Assembly: GCA_903897205.1 (NCBI GenBank)
Contig: CAIUAS010000249.1
Location: 1 to 8,177, forward strand
Origin: an uncultured Gammaproteobacteria bacterium
GTDB lineage: Bacteria > Pseudomonadota > Gammaproteobacteria > CAIUAS01
DNA length: 8,177 nucleotides
Direction of reading: 5' to 3'
Positions 1 through 6,069 of this stretch are shown here, one piece after another. The translations under genes and the position numbers were made by a program. The notes beneath the pieces are model-generated. The model was given only the letters and a program-made list of their open reading frames with translations. It ran no database searches and had not been told where the DNA came from. How positions within the stretch are numbered: position 1 is the stretch's first letter; each line of letters starts with the position of its first letter.

Positions 1-193
1 AAATAAAAATAAAAAAAACTATAAAAGGAACCAATAAGAATTTAATAAATATCCAATGTGAATTCCAAATGGCATGTAAATATAAAAAGCCCATGCTCCA
101 AGCAATTAATCCGGGTGAGAAGGTAATAAATAAAGCTATGATATCATAAGCTAATATTGAAAATAGATTGAACTTAATTGCTTTATTTTTCAT
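1..193 (-). CDS. Membrane protein, N-terminal 64 residues only (runs off the window)
   Basis: An open frame begins at the ATG read from 193 and stays open to the window edge. It encodes 64 residues starting MKNKAIKFNLFS. The start is preceded on the minus strand by AAGG with a 7-nt spacer. An ATG 7 nt further upstream gives only a five-codon ORF, so 193 is preferred. Two hydrophobic stretches are visible: residues about 9-33, and about 47-64 beginning at WIFIKFLLVPF. This predicts an inner-membrane protein with at least two membrane segments. It lies 74 nt after the pfaD stop on the same strand with no obvious terminator between, so it may be co-transcribed. I do not recognise the family. Membrane-anchored tailoring or transferase proteins occur near polyketide genes, but nothing here shows such a role. 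Confidence 0.6.
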   Translation of the reverse strand, partial: MKNKAIKFNLFSILAYDIIALFITFSPGLIAWSMGFLYLHAIWNSHWIFIKFLLVPFIVFFIFI

Positions 194-267
194 TTTTCAT
201 CCTTGGCATTAGTTAACGTTGGTTATTTAAAAAAATGGAGCGCTGTGAATAAAACGTATGGATCAAT

Positions 268-1644
268 TTATTCTTTTAATTCTTCCCATTGCCGGTAGCG
301 TTGGTTCAATAATACAGCGATAGCTTCCATCAACTTTTCTCCAATTGCATCCACATGTCGATGGCGCCAATCTTCTAATGCAGTACCCTTGACCCATTGG
401 TTAAATGCTCCCAGCGCAGGGCCACAATGGATTTGGTAGTCTGCCCGTTTAGTTGCCTCGCCTTGTAAGGCCAAACGTGTCGTGTAAATAAAATACCATC
501 GGAACACCAGCGCCATTTTCTTTTTTGGGTTTGCTTCCGCCTCAGCGATTAGCTTTGGTTTTGTTTTTTCATAATGGGTCTTTGTCTCGCGCCATACCTC
601 TACCAAGCTGCGCTGGAAATATTTTTGTTCGATTTGCTGCAAGATTTTTTCATCAATGCCAGTCAAACCATTAGTATGTTTATACAGTTCATAGAGTTTA
701 TTCGCGCGTGCTGGAAAAAGTACCCCTTTACGCACTACTTGTACTTTGGCGCCTAGTTCAAACATATCGCCCGCAGGCGCATAGGTGGTATCTTGCACGT
801 TAAGGCCCTGCAAGATTTCCTTCACGGCCTCACTCGTACCTGCTTCTACCGTGCATTGATTGATAGAGCCTGTGACAATAAAGTCTGCCCCTAAGATAAA
901 AGCGGCAGCTCCAGCTTCTGGCGTGCCAATGCCGCCTGCTGCCCCGATGCGAATGGGCTTGCTATACCGATAGCGCGTCATTATTTCATTTCGTAACCGG
1001 ATCATCGCCGGCATTAAGGCATATGCGACCCCTTGGTCGGTATGACCTCCTGAATCCGCTTCTACACAGATGTCTTGAGCCATGGGAATAGTTTGAGCTA
1101 ATTGCGCTTCCGTTTGGGCCAGCTGGCCTGCTTGCACTAACGATTGCAGCATTGCCTCTGGCGCTGGTTGCATAAACAGTGCGGCTATTTCCGGTCGGGA
1201 GACTTTAGCAATAATACGGTGGGGGACAATAACTTCCCCATTCGGCGCTTGCTTTAAGCCCTTAGCACGATATAGCACCAAGGCTGGCGTCATCTGCATA
1301 AAAGCGGACGCTTCTATGGTATGAATACCGTAGCGTAAAAATAGTTCTACTTGTGCAAGTTCAACTTCGGGCTCGTCCATATGGTGAAGAAGGTTCATTC
1401 CATAGGGCGCTGCGGAAGGAAGGCAGGATTGGATAGCTTGAATGGCTGTTTCAATAACGGGCAAGCGCAGGCCGCCTGTACCAAAAAAGCTTAATAGCTT
1501 GGCTTCAGCCATTTTAATTACAAGCGCTTTTGAAGCAATCCCTTTATACATAGCGCCTGCTACATAAGCCAGTTTTACACGATGCTCTTTACAAAAAGCT
1601 GCAGTTCCCAATTGAGAAGCCTGGATAAAATATCGTTGTTCCAT
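268..1644 (-). CDS. pfaD: PfaD family trans-acting enoyl reductase (polyketide / polyunsaturated fatty acid type)
   Basis: The 458-residue product matches the PfaD family, flavin-dependent TIM-barrel enoyl reductases related to 2-nitropropane dioxygenase. They act in trans on PUFA synthases (PfaD) or trans-AT polyketide synthases (PedB type), reducing ACP-bound enoyl intermediates. Family signatures appear in order: YVAGAMYKGIAS near residue 27, FFGTGGLRLP near 53, IEASAFMQMTPALVLYRAKGL near 110-130, the DICVEADSGGHTDQG loop near 190, and IRIGAAGGIGTPEAGAAAF then FIVTGSINQCTVEAGTSEAV near 231-275. Later come APAGDMFELGAKVQVV, FPARANKLYELY, KMALVFRWYF and the C-terminal GAFNQWVKGTALEDWRHRHVD. 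Length is normal and no lesion is visible. The start at 1644 has AAGGAG at 1659-1664 upstream, in the short gap after the ankyrin gene, so the two are probably one operon. G+C is far above the neighbours (40 of 60 bases at 901-960), suggesting horizontal acquisition. The partner synthase is not in the window, so the pathway is unknown. Family assignment is secure. Confidence 0.95.
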   Translation of the reverse strand: MEQRYFIQASQLGTAAFCKEHRVKLAYVAGAMYKGIASKALVIKMAEAKLLSFFGTGGLRLPVIETAIQAIQSCLPSAAPYGMNLLHHMDEPEVELAQVELFLRYGIHTIEASAFMQMTPALVLYRAKGLKQAPNGEVIVPHRIIAKVSRPEIAALFMQPAPEAMLQSLVQAGQLAQTEAQLAQTIPMAQDICVEADSGGHTDQGVAYALMPAMIRLRNEIMTRYRYSKPIRIGAAGGIGTPEAGAAAFILGADFIVTGSINQCTVEAGTSEAVKEILQGLNVQDTTYAPAGDMFELGAKVQVVRKGVLFPARANKLYELYKHTNGLTGIDEKILQQIEQKYFQRSLVEVWRETKTHYEKTKPKLIAEAEANPKKKMALVFRWYFIYTTRLALQGEATKRADYQIHCGPALGAFNQWVKGTALEDWRHRHVDAIGEKLMEAIAVLLNQRYRQWEELKE

Positions 1645-1667
1645 AATTGCTTATCTCTCTCCTTCAT

Positions 1668-2312
1668 CTAAGTAGAATGCGCATTCATATCCGCTTTAGC
1701 GGTTAATAGTAATTGTATTAAACCGCTATTGCTTTTTTCAGTGGCGTAATAAAGCGGTGTGTTATTACAACTGTCTTTGGCATTTAGATCAACACCAGCT
1801 TTTATGAGCAAGTTCAATATGCCCCCATCATTGTTTTCGACTGCCCAATGCACCATGGAGCCAATACGCTTATTTTTGTTTTCTTTAATTTCCCATATAT
1901 ATTTTTCTTGTGTGCAAGGATCAGCTTTGGTTTCTAACAATAATTTAGCCACTTCCAAATTATTTTGTTCAATGGCTAAATATAAAGCTGTATTAGCGTC
2001 ATTATTTTTTGCAATGAGTAACTTTAAAATCTCTATATTTTTACTCTCAACTGCCCAATGCAACAGTGTGCCAGTTTGTTTGCTGGTTTTTTGATTAGGA
2101 TCTTTATACCATTTGTACTCCATTTCATTATTAAGCTTAAATTTGTTTTTATCCGAGAATAATCTCTTTATGATAAACACTAAATTATTCTCAACCGCAT
2201 ATTGTAAAATAGTTATGCCATCACTAGCTTTGCTATTTGGATTGGCCTTAAGATCCAGTAAAAAATTAGCCATGTCAAGAGAGTCGCTATGCTCATGATA
2301 TTTTTCGGCCAT
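1668..2312 (-). CDS. Ankyrin-repeat protein, 214 aa, possibly 5'-truncated
   Basis: The protein is almost entirely ankyrin repeats, a protein-protein interaction fold. Repeat cores are visible at residues about 9-30 (partial), 31-55 (DGITILQYAVENN), 81-103 (GTLLHWAVESKN), 106-135 (TALYLAIEQNNLEVAKLLLE), 150-180 (HWAVENNDGGILNLLIKAG) and 183-214 (NTPLYYATEKSN). There is no signal peptide, membrane segment or second domain. In host-associated Legionellales such proteins are often secreted effectors, but nothing here demonstrates secretion. The ATG at 2312 has GAGGT 4 nt upstream. The protein begins in the second half of a repeat (LDMANFLLDLKANPN), so an original N-terminus may have been lost. 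The stop lies 23 nt before the pfaD start, inside the probable operon. The gene is very AT-rich (14 G+C of 60 at 1981-2040), in contrast to pfaD. Fold is certain; function is unknown. Confidence 0.88.
   Translation of the reverse strand: MAEKYHEHSDSLDMANFLLDLKANPNSKASDGITILQYAVENNLVFIIKRLFSDKNKFKLNNEMEYKWYKDPNQKTSKQTGTLLHWAVESKNIEILKLLIAKNNDANTALYLAIEQNNLEVAKLLLETKADPCTQEKYIWEIKENKNKRIGSMVHWAVENNDGGILNLLIKAGVDLNAKDSCNNTPLYYATEKSNSGLIQLLLTAKADMNAHST
1698..2117 (-). repeat. Tandem 210-bp duplication within the ankyrin gene
   Basis: The ankyrin protein contains two copies of a roughly 70-residue module. Each has a Y-x-W segment, a basic linker, then G-(T/S)-x-x-HWAVE and a following repeat. The HWAVE motifs start at residues 85 and 155. 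In DNA the matching decamer ctgcccaatg lies at 2051-2060 and 1841-1850, exactly 210 bp apart and in frame. The modules have diverged elsewhere. Outer limits are approximate. Confidence 0.6.
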
Positions 2313-2383
2313 CGTGACCTCGAAAAATAGGTTCCGTCAAAATTGGCTACCTTTATAAAAATTTCCACAGAGCAATTACTTTT

Positions 2384-2545
2384 TTAAGTGGCGCATTTTA
2401 ATAAATTATTAAATTCTTGGAATTTAGACGCAATAAAGCCACGGCGCCCAGCACGCGTTTTATTTTTCATGCGAAAAAATTGGCGAATTTCTTCAAAGGC
2501 TGTGCAAAATATTAAGGCACTAAAAACATTTTTAAATCCTTTCAT
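2384..2545 (-). CDS. Small hypothetical protein (53 aa)
   Basis: A minus-strand ORF of 53 codons starts at the ATG read from 2545 (MKGFKNVFSALIFC) and stops at 2384. AAGG lies 9 nt before the start. The N-terminal third is moderately hydrophobic and the middle is basic (RMKNKTRAGRRG). It sits between the 3' end of the group II intron remnant and the ankyrin gene, on the same strand. I do not recognise a family. It may be a genuine small gene, or the tail of a gene disrupted by the intron. The opposite-strand ORF over this interval runs through the intron RNA and looks spurious. Confidence 0.3.
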   Translation of the reverse strand: MKGFKNVFSALIFCTAFEEIRQFFRMKNKTRAGRRGFIASKFQEFNNLLKCAT

Positions 2546-2572
2546 AACACGTAACCTTGATTTAATGGCGCG

Positions 2573-2649
2573 ATGGTCGAGTGAGCCAGCGGAATTTCAC
2601 CCCTGGCCTCTCACAGATCCCAGCATGAATCTCTCGATTCACTGGGCTC
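2573..2649 (-). ncRNA. Group II intron RNA 3' end: domains V and VI
   Basis: Read on the minus strand, 2649-2615 gives a 34-35 nt domain V hairpin: GAGCCCAG, a TGAATC/GATTCA stem capped by GAGA, then CTGGGATCT. It is followed by a domain VI hairpin with GCCAG/CTGGC arms around a GGTGAAATTCC loop, ending near CTCACTCGACC. This order, just after the stop of an intron reverse transcriptase, is diagnostic of a bacterial group II intron. The 3' splice boundary near 2573 is approximate. The usual GGUUC on the 3' side of domain V is GGATC here, so the G of the catalytic AGC triad loses its normal G-U partner. Domains I-III are not in the window, so the intron cannot splice. Confidence 0.8.
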
Positions 2650-2656
2650 CTAGCAT

Positions 2657-3327
2657 TTAAACCCTTGGATATAACCCATTCTCCCAGTGAGCAAATAAAT
2701 TTGGCTTATAGGTGTATACTGTCGCCAGAAAATGTTTAGCTCGTTTAAGATGGTTACATCGCTTTTTATATTTGCGTTTGACATATTTAAAGAGCCTGGT
2801 TTCCAAATATTTTAATACATTCATCTAAGCTTTGATTGGTTGAAAGCTCCAAAATAATTTATCCAACCACGAAGGCTTGGATTTATTTTTTGTGCTATTT
2901 CTTCCAATGTTAATTGAGTTTGATGACCTAAACGCCATTGACGAATTTTTTGGCGTATAGCCTTTGCAGACGTTGGGCTAATTGCGGGTGTAAAACCTAC
3001 AAACACATTCCCTGCATTACTTTTTGTTAACCTTGGTCTGAAACAATAATCCAGAAACTCGAAACTTTGTTTCTTGTATTTTCCTTGCAGATTTGAGTTC
3101 TTACAAAAAGCAATTTGCGTCTTCTCTGGATGTATTTCTAATCCACATTGCTTTAATCGATTGGCTATCGCATGCTCAATTGCAATTGCCTCCCTTTGTG
3201 TTCGGCAGTGTACAATCATATCATCCGCATACCGCTCAAAAGAATTTTGCGGATAAGATTTTTGAAACCATCTATCAAATGCATAGTGAAGAAATAAGTT
3301 TGCTAACAAAGGGCTGATTACGCCCCC
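2657..3327 (-). pseudogene. Group II intron reverse transcriptase/maturase, C-terminal half, frameshifted
   Basis: The fragment starts inside the RT motif normally read as GTPQGGVISPLLANL (only GGVISPLLANL is intact). It continues with the catalytic FERYADDMIVHC box (motif 5), GLEIHPEKTQI (motif 6), FEFLDYCFRPR (motif 7) and the maturase domain X (INPSLRGWINYFGAFNQSKLR). A stop follows at 2821-2823. The next frame continues the family sequence (MNVLKYLETRLFKYVKRKYK ... NLFAHWENGLYPRV) and ends at 2657, so one base has been lost around 2821-2826. No endonuclease domain follows. The N-terminal half (motifs 0-4) is missing. It is cut precisely where a 26-bp sequence shared with the serine recombinase 3' end begins. 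The gene and its intron RNA are non-functional as seen. Confidence 0.9.
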
Positions 3328-3341
3328 AACAATGTTGCAAA
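3299..3341 (-). other. Candidate recombination half-site: 43-bp dyad at the broken RT junction
   Basis: On the minus strand this begins TTTGCA and ends AGCAAA 43 nt later, centred on GGCGTAAT. Positions 3317-3342 are identical, in inverted orientation, to 5298-5323 at the 3' end of the serine recombinase. The right half (from GTAATC) is reverse-transcriptase coding sequence. The left half is not, and reads VCNIV where GTPQ is expected. This fits a hybrid attachment site: left arm from an element, right arm from a target inside the RT gene. Assignment to this recombinase is an inference. Confidence 0.45.
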
Positions 3342-3443
3342 CAAACTAGAATTTATACAAACTATCCCACGTCCCCTCTTGCGTCCTAAACCCAGGACAG
3401 CTTTTATTTATCATGTCAGCACGCTCCTGCAATGCTCTAGATT

Positions 3444-3473
3444 AATGGCGCCTACAGAACCAACTACGCCATT
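3444..3473 (+). promoter_or_regulatory. Inverted repeat upstream of the recombinase unit
   Basis: AATGGCG (3444-3450) and CGCCATT (3467-3473) form a perfect 7-bp stem around a 16-nt loop, ending 23 nt before the first ORF of the recombinase unit. A second small hairpin, GTCCT/AGGAC, lies at 3383-3398. No convincing -35/-10 pair was found in 3343-3496. The dyad could be an operator or a recombinase binding site; nothing decides between them. Confidence 0.25.
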
Positions 3474-3496
3474 GTCGCAAAGGAGCTATAGAGATT

Positions 3497-3676
3497 ATGC
3501 GAAAAAGGAAACTCAAGATGCGAATTAGTTATGAAATAAAACGATTAGCAGAAATACATTTATTTTCAGCTTATGAGAAATTAATTCCTCCGATAAAAAA
3601 GCAAATAAAAAATGAACAACAGGTAAAAAATAACAACGATAAATCTATTCATCCATTAAAAGTAAGAGGGAACTAA
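3497..3676 (+). CDS. Small basic protein (59 aa) preceding the serine recombinase
   Basis: The ORF encodes 59 residues, very lysine-rich (ISYEIKRLAEIHLFSAYEKL, then a charged tail ending HPLKVRGN). It has no membrane segment and is probably helical. Its stop ends 1 nt before the recombinase ATG, so the two are translated as a pair. AGGAG lies 11 nt before the ATG at 3497. An internal ATG at 3518 (codon 8) has AAGGA 8 nt upstream and is an equally good start. I do not recognise a family. Tight coupling to the recombinase suggests a helper, such as a directionality factor or DNA-binding accessory, or simply a conserved neighbour; that role is inferred from context only. Confidence 0.55.
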   Translation: MRKRKLKMRISYEIKRLAEIHLFSAYEKLIPPIKKQIKNEQQVKNNNDKSIHPLKVRGN

Positions 3677-3677
3677 A

Positions 3678-5362
3678 ATGAAAATAGTTGCACTTTATGC
3701 AAGGGTATCATCAGAAAAACAAGCACAAGAAAATACTATTGCAAGCCAAATTGCAGCCTTAGAAGAGCGAATTATTGCTGATGAATATACATTGTTGGAT
3801 GAATTTAAATTTATCGATAATGGTTATAGCGGTTCAAATTTAATGCGCCCTGCTTTGGAAAAGTTACGTGATAGAGTAGCTGACAGAGAGATTGATAAGA
3901 TTTATGTACACTCGCCTGATAGATTATCACGTAAATATGCTTATCAAATGATACTGCTAGAAGAATTTCACAAAGGTGGCGCCGAGATTATTTTTTTAAT
4001 TGTCCAATTAATGAAAATCCAGAGTCGCAATTGCTACTGCAAATGCAAGGGATGATAGCAGAATATGAGCGTGCAAAAATTATTGAGCGGCATCGCCGAG
4101 GAAAGATGCATGCGGCAAAAAATGGATCCGTCAATGTATTAGGTGGAGCGCCTTATGGCTATCGCTATATCGATAGATATACGGGTAGCGGGGAAGCCTT
4201 ATATAAAATTCATGAGGAAGAATCTGAGATTGTGCGAAAGATATTTTTTTGGGTTGGGCAAGATAGGTTAAGCATGGGTGAAGTTTGTCGTCGGCTAAAA
4301 GCTATGAAAATCCCCTCAGCCAAAGGAAAACCCTATTGGGATAGAAGCGTTATTTGGATAATGTTAAAAAATCCAGCCTATAAAGGGCAAGCCGCTTTTG
4401 GTAAAACTAAAATTGGCACGATGATACCGAGGATAAGACCTCAAAAGCACTCCTGTGAACAACCTAAACGCAATTATTCTGTTTACGAAGTTAACAAAGA
4501 AAATTGGATTTATATTCCTGTTCCTGCCATTATTGATGAAGTATTGTTCGATGCTGTTCAAGAACAATTAGGAGAGAATAAAAAAATAGCAAGAGTTAGA
4601 GGAAGAGGAGCTGCCTATTTATTGCAAGGTTTAATCGTCTGTCATTGCTGCGGTTATGCATTTTATGGAAAACCCGTCAGAAATAAGCGCGGCGAAAAAA
4701 TTGCCCGCTATGCCTATTATCGCTGCATTGATTCAGATGCCCACCGTTTTGGTGGTAATAAGATTTGTAATAATAAGCAGATGCGTACAGATGTATTAGA
4801 AATTGTGGTATGGGAAGAAATAAAGTTTTTGTTAAAAAATCCACAGCGGATTTTCGATGAGTATCAACGTAGAATTGCTGAAATAGAAAAATCACCTACC
4901 GATCAAACAAGTAACTTCCTAGAAAAGCAAGCGAATAAATTAAAACGAGGTATTGATCGGCTTATTGACAGCTATACACAGGAACACATTGAAAAAGAAG
5001 AGTTTGAGCCAAGAATTAAAGCAATGAAGCAACGTTTAAAAATGATTGAAGAACAGAAACAAGAAATAATAGATAAAAAACATTTAAAAAATCAGTTAAC
5101 CCTACTTGCAACTAACTTAGAGCAATTTGCATCTGATGTGAAATCGAGGCTTGAAAATATAGACTGGCATATAAAGCGTGATATTATCAGAACTTTAGTT
5201 AAAAGAATTGAAATTAACCATGAGGATGTCAATGTGGTATTTCGGGTAAAAGAATTAGCAGGGCTTGGCGGCAACCAAGAGGGAGCTGGCCAGAAAAGTT
5301 TGCAACATTGTTGGGGGCGTAATAACCCCTCCTTATGCAAAGTAAACGATTATACTAAGTAA
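3678..5362 (+). pseudogene. Large serine recombinase, interrupted by a -1 frameshift at a slippery heptamer
   Basis: The N-terminal resolvase domain holds the nucleophile serine in YARVSS (S11), DNGYSG near 47-52 and DRLSR at 81-85. After L107 the frame shifts. A -1 shift at 3992-3998 restores the family sequence (EIIFLNCPINENPE ... QMQGMIAEYERAK), giving 561 residues. Next come a recombinase domain (GGAPYGYRY, then KNPAYKGQAAFG), a zinc ribbon with cysteines near 322, 325, 350 and 364 (VCHCCGYAFYG ... YYRC ... KIC), and a coiled coil around 395-475. This is the standard large serine integrase architecture, which recombines attP with attB. GAGGG lies 8 nt before the ATG, and the stop of the small ORF is 1 nt upstream. 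In frame zero the protein ends at residue 125, without DNA-binding domains. The second half, open from 4031, has no resolvase core. It is either a pseudogene, a sequence error or a programmed frameshift. Family assignment is secure. Confidence 0.9.
5299..5341 (+). other. Candidate att-like 43-bp dyad in the recombinase 3' end
   Basis: TTTGCA (5299-5304) and TGCAAA (5336-5341) flank an imperfect dyad centred at 5320 in GGCGTAAT, with inner GTTGGGG and AACCCC arms. Size and symmetry fit a serine-integrase attachment site. Positions 5298-5323 recur perfectly, in inverted orientation, at 3317-3342. Sequence beyond the identity remains similar in the right arm (CCCT ... GCAAA). The site overlaps codons for SLQHCWGRNN of the recombinase. 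Confidence 0.45.
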
Positions 5363-5408
5363 CCGTGCTAACCCCAGTCTTTAGACAGCGTTAATCTAAT
5401 TTACTTAG
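5355..5408. repeat. 54-bp interrupted palindrome between convergent recombinase genes
   Basis: Three nested pairs share one centre near 5381: CTAAGTAA (5355-5362) with TTACTTAG (5401-5408), TAAC (5369-5372) with GTTA (5390-5393), and GTCT (5377-5380) with AGAC (5383-5386). The serine recombinase stop codon lies in the left arm. It could be a bidirectional terminator for the convergent genes, though no T-tract follows, or a recombination or element-end site. Confidence 0.4.
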
Positions 5409-5422
5409 CATAATATCAAAAC

Positions 5423-5737
5423 TTATTTCAAGTCTGAAAGCCAAGAAAGCAATTCATTGTCTTTGCTCCAATCTGGCATTTGATGGCTGATTAAATCAGG
5501 ATAGGCATTTTCTATTGCTTTTCGTTTTGTTTCAGTATCTGCCTTAGCATAAATTTCGGTGGTTTTTATATCTACATGGCCTAAGAAATCACGTATGTAA
5601 ATTAAATTAACTCCAGCATGTATAAGGTGCATTGCTTTACTATGGCGAAATATATGTGGAGAAATAATCTCTGGTACTTTAGGTGATATTTCTCTGGCCT
5701 TTTTTACATATTTTTTGAGAAAGTAGGTGAGCAAATA
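5423..5737 (-). pseudogene. Tyrosine recombinase (phage/IS-associated integrase), C-terminal fragment
   Basis: About 103 residues of the catalytic C-terminus remain. The H-x-x-R box is in SPHIFRHSKAMHL (H27, R30), the second histidine in FLGHVDIKTT (H53) and the nucleophile in EIYAKAD (Y62). The tail, PDWSKDNELLSWLSDLK, is typical of tyrosine recombinases that travel with IS91-like or multi-integrase clusters. The first active-site arginine and the N-terminal core-binding domain are absent. The readable frame starts at a TTG (5734), with an in-frame TGA two codons upstream, directly against the receiver-domain stop. So this is a 5'-truncated remnant of a gene that is normally around 300 residues. 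It converges on the serine recombinase across the 54-bp palindrome. It is unlikely to be active. Confidence 0.8.
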
Positions 5738-5953
5738 TCATTTGTTTAAATAGCGCTGTAAAATTGCTTTCAGTACACTGGTATCAATAGGTTTTGTTAC
5801 AACTTCATTAACACCCGCTAACAAACATTCTTTCTTTGTTGCCTCTGTGATATCTGCTGTTAATGCAATAATAGGTGTAAATGATTTTCCATTTTGAATC
5901 TGACAAATTTTGGCAGTAATTTCAATGCCACTTGCACCAGGCTTAGGTAAATT
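5738..5953 (-). pseudogene. Response-regulator receiver domain, C-terminal half (lacks phosphoacceptor Asp)
   Basis: The 71 codons from 5953 read NLPKPGASGIEITAKI ... TPIIALTADITEATKKE ... GVNEVVTKPIDTSVLKAILQ, the second half of a CheY-like receiver. Visible are the switch threonine (ALTAD) and the conserved lysine (TKPID), ending at a natural-looking stop. The form is typical of the terminal receiver of a hybrid histidine kinase. The first half, with the acidic pocket and phosphoacceptor aspartate, is gone. The 116-bp palindromic element abuts the first remaining codon, about two residues after where the Asp should be. An ORF continues 13 codons into the element, giving an artificial start (MIAKGTPH). 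Sequence beyond the element does not encode the missing half, so this is a junction and not a simple insertion. Dead gene. Confidence 0.78.
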
Positions 5954-6069
5954 GGAGAGCATAAAAATGTGGGGGGTGCCCTTGGCAATCATACTGCGAA
6001 ATCGGTAGCCTAAAAGCGAAAAACGGCGTAATTTTTGTCAAGGGCACCCCCCACATTTTTATGCTCTCC
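5954..6069. mobile_element. 116-bp MITE-like element with 31-bp perfect terminal inverted repeats
   Basis: Positions 5954-5984 and 6039-6069 are perfect inverted copies, beginning GGAGAGCATAAAAATG and containing a GGGGGGTGCCC tract, around a 54-nt core. No transposase fits inside, so it would move only with help from a related full-length element. Flanking dinucleotides are TT on both sides, a possible but weak 2-bp target duplication. Different broken genes lie left and right. The terminal repeats do not match a family I can name with confidence. Confidence 0.72.

Noticed and set aside
2388..2660. A 90-codon plus-strand ORF
   Set aside because: It runs antisense through group II intron domains V and VI and the 3' end of the RT, has no ribosome-binding site and no recognisable protein pattern.
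3074..3317. Two plus-strand ORFs of 60 and 74 codons
   Set aside because: They are antisense to the clearly coding YADD region of the reverse transcriptase.
3343..3496. 5' domains of the group II intron
   Set aside because: The region has small hairpins but no recognisable intron 5' end (GUGYG) or domain I features; it looks like the leader of the recombinase unit instead.
5355..5408. Rho-independent terminator
   Set aside because: The stem is interrupted and AT-rich and has no T-tract on either side, so I left it as an unexplained palindrome.
5954..6069. Rickettsia palindromic element
   Set aside because: Size and in-frame openness recall one, but the 31-bp terminal repeats with a distinct core fit a MITE better, and I cannot match the sequence to that family.
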